DNA from: Roseovarius mucosus DSM 17069
GTDB lineage: Bacteria; Pseudomonadota; Alphaproteobacteria; Rhodobacterales; Rhodobacteraceae
DNA: 64,000 bases
Direction of reading: 5' to 3'
Assembly (NCBI RefSeq): GCF_000768555.3
Contig: NZ_KN293977.1
Span: 253,601-317,600, forward strand
The notes under the pieces were generated by a model. That model was not told where the DNA came from and did not search any database. It saw only the letters and a list, made by a program, of their open reading frames with translations. Position 1 is the first letter of the stretch. Each line of letters begins with the position of its first letter. Shown here piece by piece: positions 34,047 through 43,712 of this stretch. Both the position numbers and the translations under genes were made by a program.

Positions 34047-35189
34047 ATGGGGTTAATGTTACGAAGAATAATACATAGTCAGACGGCCACAGGAGCTGTT
34101 CGCATGATTGCGGTGCTTGCCGCGATGGTGCTGACAACGATCTGGTCAGATCGGGCGATGGCGCAGGCCTTTTGCGGGCCGTCGATCACCGCTTGCGATC
34201 TCCAACAGGATCAGCTGTGCCTCGAACGGGTGCTGGCCTGTGGAGAATACGACACGATCATCGCGACTCTTTTCGCAGAGGATGTAGCGCCGAGTCTGGA
34301 CCAGAAATTTGCTCTCGGCGCGGCGTATTTTGGCAACCATGTTCGCGCAAGGGCGACGGGCGTGCAGTGCCGGGCCGTGGTGAAAGGGCGTGAATGGCTG
34401 CGTGATTACCTAGGCACGGTGGACACCGAGTTCAGGCAAAGCGCCAGTTTTGGCACCTTGGCGCAGATGCGCCAGATTTACCACGCGACGCAAATGCTGG
34501 GCGAGCTCGACCAGGTGGGCGGCTGCCCGGAAAGTGCGCTGACCCGGGCAAGGGTGCAGGCCATCGCAGCGGCGGAGGCGACGCAGTTTGCAAGGGCGAT
34601 CTTTCTGACGCCACCTGATGCCGTGGCCGATGTCATGGGTACCCTCAACATCGCGCTGCGGACCTTCGTGTCCCAAGCCTCGGATCTGGAGACAGGGATC
34701 GCATTGCGCCGGATCGAAATCGAAGCGGCAGGCCGAGTGCTGGGCAATGTGCGCGGCCTTTTCGATGAGGTGTTCGGCGGGGTGTCTGGCGAGGGCGCGG
34801 CGTTGCGTGTCGATAGCGCGGTTCTGGATCAGCTCATGGCCGATGGACGCGCAAGGCTGCGCCGGGTGGAGAACCGTGAGGATGCTTTTCGGGTGGCGCT
34901 AGGGGGATTCGGGCCTGCGGATTATGCGGAGGTCAGGACCGAGACGGTACGCACGGCGCAGGGATTCCTGAAAGAATCTGCGTTTCACATCAACATGATC
35001 GGGGTGCTGATGCCGACCGATCCGGCGCGGCCGTTTCCACAGCTTGAGGGAATATTAGGTGCGGACAGCCCCGCCAATGCAGCGCGCGATGCGCTGTCGT
35101 TGATCCGGGCGGATTGGCGGGCGTTGGGGGATGCGAATGGCAATTGCATGCTGCCAAACGCCACGGAACGGGTGTGGTACTGCAGATGA
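34047..35189 (+). CDS. Secreted protein of unknown function, first gene of the toxin-like operon
   Basis: The product is up to 380 aa. A signal peptide (MIAVLAAMVLTTIWSDRAMA, then QAFCGPS) is clear. Two starts are possible: ATG 34047, or ATG 34104, which has AGGAG eight bases upstream and is preferred; the former lies beside a hairpin. The mature N-terminus has four cysteines in about 27 residues (FCGPS...TACD...LCLER...ACGEYD), probably two disulfides. The rest is mostly helical with no recognised domain. The stop overlaps the next start (ATGA), so it is coupled to the following gene. A structural or helper role in an exported complex is a guess from context. Confidence 0.7.
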   Translation: MGLMLRRIIHSQTATGAVRMIAVLAAMVLTTIWSDRAMAQAFCGPSITACDLQQDQLCLERVLACGEYDTIIATLFAEDVAPSLDQKFALGAAYFGNHVRARATGVQCRAVVKGREWLRDYLGTVDTEFRQSASFGTLAQMRQIYHATQMLGELDQVGGCPESALTRARVQAIAAAEATQFARAIFLTPPDAVADVMGTLNIALRTFVSQASDLETGIALRRIEIEAAGRVLGNVRGLFDEVFGGVSGEGAALRVDSAVLDQLMADGRARLRRVENREDAFRVALGGFGPADYAEVRTETVRTAQGFLKESAFHINMIGVLMPTDPARPFPQLEGILGADSPANAARDALSLIRADWRALGDANGNCMLPNATERVWYCR

Positions 35190-36490
35190 GACAGCTTTTG
35201 TGGATCACGCTCTTAGGAAGCCTTTCGGCGCCGGTGGAGGCGCAGAACGCGGTGCTAGACCGTGCCTATGGCATCAACAAGCTCGACGGGTTCTGGCGGG
35301 CGACGTTGGGACGCGAAGCGCCTGACACGGCCGCGTTCGCGATGTTTGAAACTGCGGCAGCTGTGCCCGAGCCGGTGCGCGAGCCGGCAGTTGATTTCGG
35401 CGTGCCGATCATTGGCGAGGTGGTTGGAGAGACCGCTCCCGGCACGGGTGGCCAAGGGGCCAGGCTGGCCTTTCCGGTGATCCCCTTAAGAGAGGAAGAG
35501 GCGGGGCCGCTGATGCGGCGGCTGGCCTGGGCAGAACTCTATCTGACGCGTGTGGGTTATTACGCGGAGGACCAAGAGGACCCATCGGAGATGGTGGCGG
35601 CGCTAGCAGCAAGGCAGAAGGCGGCGGCGCTCGAGGCTTATCTCATCACTGCGCGTCTCTACTTTGCAGCGCCGGATCTGACTGAGAAATGCACAAGACT
35701 TACCCGGATGGCGGCGCTCGAGGACAGCGCGCTGGACACGAGCGTGGAGGTCACACCGGCAGAGGGCTGGGCGGTGCTGGAGCCGTTGAGAGCGGCGGCG
35801 GCGGAGCGGCTGGGGGGATCGGCGCTTTCCGATCTGGTCTGCGCGTTCGAGCCGGTGCGGGGACGGGCCGAAACCGTTCGGCTGATCGAGGTGCGGGTAA
35901 GGGAACGGATCGCACTGGAGGCGCGGGCAAAAGTGGAGGACAGCCTGACGCTGCTCAACGCTGCAGCAGAAGAATTTCAGAGCCTCGTCAACGCGATGGA
36001 CGTAGAGATCCTGACGGCGGAGATCCTCGAATTGGAGCGTGTTTTCGGCAATGCGGCGGCGAATATCCGTTTGGTGCAGAACGACCAGTTGAAGGCTGAA
36101 GAGACCATTTCAGAGCTTGAGGCAGTGGACCTTTCGGCTTTGAACCAGCCGGGCGAGATGTCGGAATACCAGGCGGCTCAGGGTCAGATGGCGGCGATGG
36201 TCGCGCTCATGGACGGAGTGCTGACGGAGCTGGCAGCGCTGGCCGAACTACGACCGGATGACGGATTGGCGGATTGCAGGGGACTCGGGTCAGTCTATGA
36301 CGCGTTGGATATGAACCGCGATTCCTTCGTATTGACGACCGAAATCGAAGGACCTTATGTCGCCTGCCTCGCCCGCGCCCGGGCGTTGGTGGAAGCGGGC
36401 ACCTCGCCAAGCCTTGAGACAGAATTGATGGCCGAACTTGCCCGGCATGTCGGCCAGATCAGCGCCAATTTGCTGGAGGAATTGCAATGA
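35186..36490 (+). CDS. Secreted helical protein with an EF-hand-like calcium loop, unknown function
   Basis: The protein is 434 aa from ATG 35186, overlapping the previous stop. The signal peptide is MRQLLWITLLGSLSAPVEA. The middle (about residues 225-340) is rich in Glu, Ala and Leu with a coiled-coil look. Near residue 375 a DMNRDSFVLTTE loop has the D-x-N-x-D...E spacing of an EF-hand calcium site. No family was recognised. It overlaps the coiled-coil giant gene by 4 bases. Calcium in seawater would be plentiful, so a stabilising role outside the cytoplasm is plausible. Confidence 0.65.
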   Translation: MRQLLWITLLGSLSAPVEAQNAVLDRAYGINKLDGFWRATLGREAPDTAAFAMFETAAAVPEPVREPAVDFGVPIIGEVVGETAPGTGGQGARLAFPVIPLREEEAGPLMRRLAWAELYLTRVGYYAEDQEDPSEMVAALAARQKAAALEAYLITARLYFAAPDLTEKCTRLTRMAALEDSALDTSVEVTPAEGWAVLEPLRAAAAERLGGSALSDLVCAFEPVRGRAETVRLIEVRVRERIALEARAKVEDSLTLLNAAAEEFQSLVNAMDVEILTAEILELERVFGNAAANIRLVQNDQLKAEETISELEAVDLSALNQPGEMSEYQAAQGQMAAMVALMDGVLTELAALAELRPDDGLADCRGLGSVYDALDMNRDSFVLTTEIEGPYVACLARARALVEAGTSPSLETELMAELARHVGQISANLLEELQ

Positions 36491-39400
36491 TCCGGCGCTT
36501 CTTCCTGATCCTTGTCCTGGCTCTCGCCGCCGCCCTGCCGGGGCGGGGGGCAGAGGCGCAGCAATGCCTCGACGTGTCGGCGGAAGAGGCGCAGTTGCAC
36601 GCGGCCGAACTGGTCACTTTGCTCCAGATCGCCACGTTCCGGGGTGACCTGAAATATATGTCAGACGTGGCGCCGGAGTTGGAATCCTATCTTGATAGCT
36701 GCGGGTCCGATCCAGGCGGGCGGCTGGCGCAGGTCTGTGGGTTTGACTGCCATCTGCAACTGGCGCGCTACCGTCTTTTTCTGGCCTCTGACCTGCCATT
36801 CCTTTCCACCGCAGGTGTTCTGAGCCGCGATAGCACGCTGCTGTCGCCACAGAACGCCCAACAACATGCGGAAGACGGGATTGCGGTGGTCGAACGGGGG
36901 CTGAAACTTCTTGCCCGGCAACAAGGGAGTGGAGAGGAGGAAGACGCGTTTCGCACCTATACGCGGCAGCTCGTGGGGTTGAGCAGCGTCAAGATCAGGC
37001 TGCGCATGACCGTGGGCGATACATGGTACCAGACGATGAGCGAAGCGCGCGTCAAATCGTTGGGTTTTGCCGTCAGTGAGGCGTTAGAGGTAATCCCGGG
37101 CGCGGCGCTGGAGGATCAGCCAAACCTGCACAAGGCGCATACGCAATATGAGTTTGCGCTCTGGACCCTGATCGAGACCAAGACCGACATCCCTGCGGAA
37201 CAGTCCTATGATGATCTGCGCGCCGATCTCGCGATCCTTGAAGGCGAATTGCAGGCAAGGATGGAGAGCCTGCGGCGGGGGATGATATTTCTCAATATCG
37301 ACCCGGTGGCGTTTACCACGATCCCCTTCGAGGAACTGCAACAGGCGCTCGACCGGACAAAACGCGATCTGGAGGCGGTCGAGGCGCGGATGGAGGCCAT
37401 TGTGCGCGAATGGTCGGCTGCTTCCGAAGGGCAGGCGACGCGCGCCATCGATGAACGCCGTGTGGTACGGGGGCAAAAGGTCAATCTTCTTGCGCACCAG
37501 ATCGGCAAACTGGAAACCGAGGCGCAGATTCTGACCGGCGAAGTGCAGCAAGAGGTTAGCGCGCTGGACGCGGAGCTGGACACGTTCAGCCGACGGCAAC
37601 AGATCAGAAATCTGGAGATCGCGCTGTCCACCAAAATTGCGGAATTTGAGAACCGCCGCCAGCAATTGCAGGAGCGTCAGGCGCTCGATCTTATCGCGAT
37701 TACAAAGGAAGCAGAGATCGAGCGACGAGCGGAACTGCGTTGGATGCTGAGTTTCGAGATGACGCGAATGAACCTCGATCTACAGGTGTCGTCGCTGGAA
37801 AGTCAGATCGGGGAGTATGATAGGCAGCTGGCGCGCAACCGGACGCAGTTGGAAACGTTGGCGCGGCAGCGGGCGATTTTGGAAACGCGGATTGTCGATG
37901 CGCAGAATTCCATCGAGGGCGCGCAGCAACGGATCGAACGGATCGACTTGACACAGGTGGAGGTGCACGCGCTGCGCCGTAGTGTGATCCGGGAGGACAT
38001 TTGCGGCGTTGAAAACCAGCTCGCCTTCATTGGTGAAACGCTGGACTCGCCCTTTACCCCCGCTCTGCCAGGCGAGGAACCCTGCGACGTGGTCAGCCCG
38101 TCTTTCACTCGTGTGGAATACCAAGAAACGATGTGCGGCACTGACAGCGAGCCGGGACTGCGAGCCAAGCTTAACGACGCTAGAATTCTTGGCCGAGCCT
38201 TTGTGCTGAAATGTGTGATCGGTGACCCGGTGGAACTGGCCGAGCTTGAGCCGATGGCTGAGGCTTCGACCCTGATCGACAGCGGGATGAGCCTTGAGGA
38301 CGAGCTGGACGCCGTGTCTTGCAATGGCTTTTCGCAAACCGAGGTGGATTTCGCCAAGGGCATCTATGACGCCGAAAAGGCGCTGTTGGAGAAACAGCGG
38401 TTTGGGCTGGAGCAACAGCGCGACAAGGTAAACGAACAGCTTGATTTCGTATCGGGCTGGGCGAGTGATTTCCAGAACACGATCCTGGGCTTGCAGACTG
38501 GTTTGGCCGTCGTGCAAGGTGCCTATGCGGCACTCGCCGGGGTGCCGGAAACCACAGTTGCCGCTGCCGGCATGGCGAGCGGCGTCTACACCACGATCAA
38601 GGTGGACAAGCCCGCCTATGCGGTGATGGAAGCCGCGCGCGTGGCGCTCAATACAGCCCTAGCCTTCGGCAAGATCAACATTCAGACCGAGAGTCAAGTT
38701 CGCAGCCTCGCCACGCAGCTGACCAATATCCGTGAGGCAAATGAGCGGATCGATTTCGAGAAGGCCGTGAAGGCACTGGCGCTTCATCGGGCACATTTCC
38801 AGTTGGCCGGGAAGCGGGCCGAGGGGCTGCAAGCCATCAAGGAACTGGAGCTTCAGGGCTCGATGGCTGCGGTGGATTGCGACAATGCCCAGCTTGGCAT
38901 TGATGAACAGGTCGCAAGGCTCAAGGCGCAGCACACCCGGATGTTGGCGACGATGGAGTTGCAGGCGGAGGAAAATGCGCTTCTGGATTTCGATCGCTTG
39001 CAGCAGGAGGGGCTCATCGAGCGGTATTTCAACGAAATCGACATTCTGCGACTGGAGTTGGAAAAGCTGGCGCTGAACGAGGCGCAACTGACTGAGGATA
39101 ACGCGCAGCTGGGCGCGCTTGTGGGTGCCGCTCAGGGACGGATCAATCGGATCGAGGTGACCCGTGCGACCGTCGAGGGGTTGGCCGAGGAAAGCCAGCA
39201 GGTGACCACAGTGATTGCCGAACTGCGCCAGAGACAAGCTGATCAACAGTTGGCGATTTCCAATTCCGAACTGGCCTTTGTAGAGGCTCGCATTCGTGGC
39301 GAAGAGGGCAATACCGAGCAATTGGTGAACGCACTTGAGGGTTCAATCGGGCTTGTGGGCCAGCGGGCAGAGCTCAAGGCGCAGATCGAGCAGGTGCAGG

Positions 39401-40321
39401 CGGATATGCTGGGGCAGGTGGCCGAGCAGCGCGAGCAGATGGTCAACCTTGCCAGTGAGATCGACGATCCGGACGAGCGCAGACAGCTCTTCATCGCGAG
39501 CCAAGAGACCCTGAGCGAACTCTTGCGTGGGATTCCCGATTACATCTCGGCCAAGCGAACCAGCCTGACTACGGCGAACCGGCTGCTACACCTGATGCGT
39601 CAACGGTATTCATTGGTGTTGGGCATCACCGGTCGACGCGAGGATTACCCGCTGACCTACGTCAAGGATGCGGCGCAATTGACGGCGCTGGTTTCAGAGA
39701 TCGAGGGGCAGAGGTTCTTTGACGAAACCGAGATCCCGATCGAGGTGGCGCGTGTGGTGGTGCCGTCGCAATCGGGATTCGTCAAGAAACTAGCGCTCGA
39801 CGAGGAAGTGACCTTTGAAATCTCGCCCTTTGCAGGCAGCGACGACGCCATGCGCGAAGCCGGGTTCTTTGTTATCTGGGACGACAAGTTTCGCGAACGC
39901 AAGACGATGACGCTGATCGATGTGCTGATCGGGGCGCAATACACATGCACCGGTGCGCAGTGGAATACCTATACGCTGAGACATCTGGGGTCCGGCACGG
40001 TGTTCCGGGCCGCTGGCCGAAGGATCGCCCGTGACGGTGCCGGAACGGATCATCGGGCCAAGCAGGGGGGGGCAGCACACCTTTTACAACATGGCCGCAA
40101 ACGAGGCCGATCTGAACAGGGTGCTGAGCTACTGGCAGTTCAACCGCTTTGCCGCGCGGAAATTCCCGCGCATGCCCGGGCCGCCGAACGATCAGGACGC
40201 GATTTTGCCTTTCCTCGGCGCGCCGGTTTACGGGACCTACAAGCTGGCCGTGAACCCATCCGATTGCCCGTTTGAAGGCGCGGTTTTCACGCTTCTCTTT
40301 CTGTTTGCGAGCACGCCATGA
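36487..40321 (+). CDS. Very large secreted coiled-coil protein with a central hydrophobic segment; apparent frameshift near 40010
   Basis: The signal peptide is MIRRFFLILVLALAAALPGRGAEA. Long coiled coils span residues about 255-500 and 735-1000. Between them a Cys-containing region (about 510-620) precedes a hydrophobic, Gly/Ala-rich stretch at about 658-703 (ILGLQTGLAVVQGAYAALAG). This pattern of long helices around a hydrophobic hairpin recalls alpha-pore-forming toxins, but no family was matched. The first frame ends at 40275 with a nonsense tail. From about 40010 the neighbouring frame (AEGSPVTVPERIIG to LLFLFASTP) looks native and ends at 40321 in an ATGA overlap with the next gene. Intact, the protein would be about 1,278 aa. 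A sequencing error or a recent mutation are both possible. Confidence 0.7.
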
Positions 40322-41658
40322 GCCGGATTGCCCCTCTGACGGCCCTGGCCGTTTTGATCGCTGCACCAGTTGCCGAGGCAAGGGATACCGCGCGCAATTC
40401 GATCGACGACTATGTGATCGAACGTGCCGTGATTGAGGCACCGAATTGTGAGGGTCCTGCGTTTGACGATGTGCGGATCGAGGCGTTTGAAAAAGGCGTC
40501 TGTCACTTCCATCAGCCCGCCCGGTCGGCAGCACAGCTGGACCGCGTCCTGAAGCTTCTCAACCGGGCGCAGGTGCAGGGATTGCCGGTGGTGCATCAGC
40601 AATTGGCGGGGTTCCTGACCGGGCTGGCGCATTGCGCGAATGCAGAACGCCACCTCGAGACTTTTCGTGGATCAGGCAATGCCGACCTGACCGCGCGGGA
40701 CAATTTCTGCGCTGCGAGGATGCAGAGTCAGGCCGAGTTGAACGCGATGCGCTGGGACTTTGCGCTCTTTGACTATGCCGAGGACCTAAGTGTGCCAAAT
40801 ACGCTGGACACGCGGCTGGGCGAAATGGCTTCGTGCTATTCCGGCGTCCTTGCGCCTGGGTTCGACGCGGAATGCGGGCTGATCACCAACATCACGGAAA
40901 CCGAGCTGAACGTTTTTGTCGATGAAGCCACTGACGCCGTTGTCCAGACCTATTTCGCCGGCGTCGAAAGCCCCATCACGGCCATGTTCCAACGCAAGCG
41001 CGAGCGTGCCGAAGGCGTTCTCGAAATGGCGGGGGCGTCAATCGAGGGGCTCAAGGACGGCGCATCTGCGGTGAATGCGGAATACACGGCCTACCTCAGC
41101 GCCTACGAGACAGAGCGTGACGCCAAGATGACGCCAATCTACGAGAATTACCGCGAAAGCATCCTGCGGGCGACGGCCATCCTTGATGAGTTCAACCGCT
41201 GGAAAGAAGGACTCTTCATGACCAGCGACAACGTCAACTTGTTACCCAAGATCGTGGAACGAGGCGTGGAACTGACCGAAGAACTGGCCCGTGTCGAGAC
41301 CGATGATTATGCGGCCCGGGCGGGAAAACTGGTGAACGATGTGCGCGCGGTCGTGCAGTCCGAGGAAGAGCATCGGGCGCTGATAGGCCAGCTTTGCCGC
41401 GTGTATTTCTGCGAACTTGCCAGCCGCCGCCGGATGATTGCGACCCAGCATGTCTGCCGCCAGCCTGCGCTGACCAATAATCCCCTCTGCCTGAATGCGC
41501 AGGGCCAGATGAAGAGCGGCGATTTACAAGTGAACTTTGACGGCGAGCAGAGGATCGGAGTTGCCGATTTCTGCCGCGCTGCAGGGATTGACGATGTGTT
41601 CCTGACAGTGGGCCTGTCGCCGTCGACGGCCCTGACCTGCATGGGCCAGATGCCATGA
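40318..41658 (+). CDS. Secreted cysteine-containing helical protein, unknown function
   Basis: The protein is 446 aa with signal peptide MSRIAPLTALAVLIAAPVAEA. About a dozen cysteines are spread through the mature part, consistent with disulfides in the periplasm or outside. The middle (about residues 215-350) is helical (FQRKRERAEGVLEMAGASIEGL). The C-terminus has a short Cys-rich region (CRVYFCELASRRRM ... HVCRQPA). No known domain was seen. Its start overlaps the stop of the shifted frame of the preceding gene, and its stop overlaps the next start, so all are one transcript. Confidence 0.65.
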   Translation: MSRIAPLTALAVLIAAPVAEARDTARNSIDDYVIERAVIEAPNCEGPAFDDVRIEAFEKGVCHFHQPARSAAQLDRVLKLLNRAQVQGLPVVHQQLAGFLTGLAHCANAERHLETFRGSGNADLTARDNFCAARMQSQAELNAMRWDFALFDYAEDLSVPNTLDTRLGEMASCYSGVLAPGFDAECGLITNITETELNVFVDEATDAVVQTYFAGVESPITAMFQRKRERAEGVLEMAGASIEGLKDGASAVNAEYTAYLSAYETERDAKMTPIYENYRESILRATAILDEFNRWKEGLFMTSDNVNLLPKIVERGVELTEELARVETDDYAARAGKLVNDVRAVVQSEEEHRALIGQLCRVYFCELASRRRMIATQHVCRQPALTNNPLCLNAQGQMKSGDLQVNFDGEQRIGVADFCRAAGIDDVFLTVGLSPSTALTCMGQMP

Positions 41659-43694
41659 GACGGGGGATGCTCATCATGCTGCTCGGCCTTGTGGCAGGTG
41701 CCGCGCGGGCAGAGGAGCCGGCGCTAGCGCGATATGTGACCGACGACAATGTGGATGTTTACGTGGCGCTTTTTGACGGGCAGGCGGTGGAACTTGCCGG
41801 TTGCGCAAACGAGGGCGCAGCGAGAGCGCTGATCGAGATGCCGAATGACCGGCCCATTTCGGACCGAACGCAGGTCGATCTGACGGACAGCGCGGCACTT
41901 GGTGCTCATCCCTCTATTCCCTGCAACCCGCCGCCTTTGGCCGAGGCCGCCTGGCCCGAGACCGTACCGATTTGGGCCGATCTGGCGGCGAACGGGCGTT
42001 ATCTGCTGGCCGCGCCGAACGGGGCGGGGTTCTACGCGTTGGATGCGAAATGCGAGGCGATCAAGACCGCTTTGAGCATTCGCGAACGCACACAAGGCCC
42101 TGGGTTTCAAGGCTTCGGCCAGCCTGATCCACTTGAGCTTCGTTTGACGATCAATTGCGGTCCGGGTGCGGATGCTGAGGGCCCGCTGGTCACCGATCCC
42201 GAGAGCGGTGAAGATGGCTGGACCTTGCATAGTGCAGAGCTTTTCATGAGCGAGGCGGGGCTGCCCGATACGCTCTTGGTTGCCAGCGCTCCGATGGGCG
42301 AGGGACGGGGATACTTGCCGATCCGGAGACTCGATGGGGTCGAGATTGCGCCCGTCTTCCTCGAAGGTGGCGCGAGGTTGGAGGCCGCAAAAGCCGCATT
42401 GCGGGAGCTCTTTTCGGTGCCCGAAGATGCCGAGGTGTCGCCGTTGGGTTTCGAGGCGCTGGAGGCGGTGCAATCGGCGCTCTTTGCCGACATTTGCACG
42501 ATGGATTGTGATGGATATGACCACGCGCATGGCTTCTTTGCCGTTCCGGGGATTGACGTCGCGCTCAGCTTTGAGGGCGTGGAACAGACGCCTGCCGCGC
42601 TAGACATTCTGGGACGAGACCTGTCTGGCCTGCGTTTTGGTGACGGGCGGGCGCTGTGGCTGCAGGGCTGTGCAGCGGTGGCGAGTGCTCTGGGTATCGT
42701 TCCGGGCGAGGGCGATTGGAAATTCATGGTCCGAGCGGCACACTCGGGGTCCAGTCAGGCCGAGGCGATGCGTTGTAGCGCGGCACGCGCGGCGACCTGC
42801 ATTAGGGTGATCGGGCCAGACTTGCCGCTTGTGCCGGAAGTATTCGAGGCCAGCGGATCCTGTGTTGGCAAGACGCGGCTCGTCGTGCGTCTGCCCGAGG
42901 CGGTAACAGCGACAGCACCATTACTGATCGACGCTGAACAGGGATTTGCCGAGGTCGAGATCGCCCCGATGCCGGGGCTTGAGCGGGCTATCTTGACGGT
43001 TCCCGCGGACGCTTCCAGGGCGGCGTCGCCCTGCCTTTTGTCCTCGCCTCGGGTGATGATCCATGGCCGAGGCGATCTCAGGTTGATGCTGCGCGACGTC
43101 ACGCTCCGACGGCGCGTGGCAGAGGTGCCACAAGAGGCGATCGGGCTACATGTCGATACCGGCACACTGGTCACCGATGGGGTGATCATGGTGGCCGATG
43201 GCGATGCCGGGCTGCCGCCGGAACGCGGAATTTCACTCTGTTCCGGCGAATATTTCGCGCGCGCAACGCGGGTTCACGCGGGCACCATCGCGGTGCAGGG
43301 GTCCAACAGTCGGCTGGCGATCAGTGGGGCACCGGGCGCGCCAACAACGCTGGGATCGGCAAGGTATGCGATTTCGGTCTCTGCCAAGACGGAAATGATT
43401 TTGAGCAATGTAACACTGACCGGCCGGGTGGGCGCGTCGCTTTTCAATGCGAGCCTCGATGCCATGAACGTGAGGCTGGTCAGTACTGATGCGCAAAGCG
43501 GGTCATCCACAGCGCTGCAGTTCCGCGGCATCTCGGAGGCGCAGCTGATGCAATCGACGGCGCAGGGATTTGCCTGTGTCGGCACATTTTGGACCGCGGG
43601 CAGCGCAGCCGTATTCACTCTGCCTGGTAACGATCTGGTCGCGGATAATACCCGACCCTCCTGCGGAGCGGGAGTCGTTCAGATCATTGAATAG
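41655..43694 (+). CDS. Secreted protein with a beta-helix-like C-terminal half, unknown function
   Basis: The protein is 679 aa with signal peptide MLIMLLGLVAGAARA (preceded by MRRG). The N-terminal about 400 residues are a mixed domain with scattered cysteines. From about residue 420 short beta-strand repeats appear (ATAPLLIDAEQGFAEVEIAP, RVHAGTIAVQGSNSRLAISG, MILSNVTLTGRVGASLFNAS), the look of a parallel beta-helix with stacked Asn/Ser/Val. Such folds occur in surface proteins and polysaccharide-binding or -cutting enzymes; no catalytic motif is visible. The stop is 18 bases before the LRR gene. Confidence 0.65.
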   Translation: MRRGMLIMLLGLVAGAARAEEPALARYVTDDNVDVYVALFDGQAVELAGCANEGAARALIEMPNDRPISDRTQVDLTDSAALGAHPSIPCNPPPLAEAAWPETVPIWADLAANGRYLLAAPNGAGFYALDAKCEAIKTALSIRERTQGPGFQGFGQPDPLELRLTINCGPGADAEGPLVTDPESGEDGWTLHSAELFMSEAGLPDTLLVASAPMGEGRGYLPIRRLDGVEIAPVFLEGGARLEAAKAALRELFSVPEDAEVSPLGFEALEAVQSALFADICTMDCDGYDHAHGFFAVPGIDVALSFEGVEQTPAALDILGRDLSGLRFGDGRALWLQGCAAVASALGIVPGEGDWKFMVRAAHSGSSQAEAMRCSAARAATCIRVIGPDLPLVPEVFEASGSCVGKTRLVVRLPEAVTATAPLLIDAEQGFAEVEIAPMPGLERAILTVPADASRAASPCLLSSPRVMIHGRGDLRLMLRDVTLRRRVAEVPQEAIGLHVDTGTLVTDGVIMVADGDAGLPPERGISLCSGEYFARATRVHAGTIAVQGSNSRLAISGAPGAPTTLGSARYAISVSAKTEMILSNVTLTGRVGASLFNASLDAMNVRLVSTDAQSGSSTALQFRGISEAQLMQSTAQGFACVGTFWTAGSAAVFTLPGNDLVADNTRPSCGAGVVQIIE

Positions 43695-43712
43695 AATGAA
43701 GGGATTAGGACC

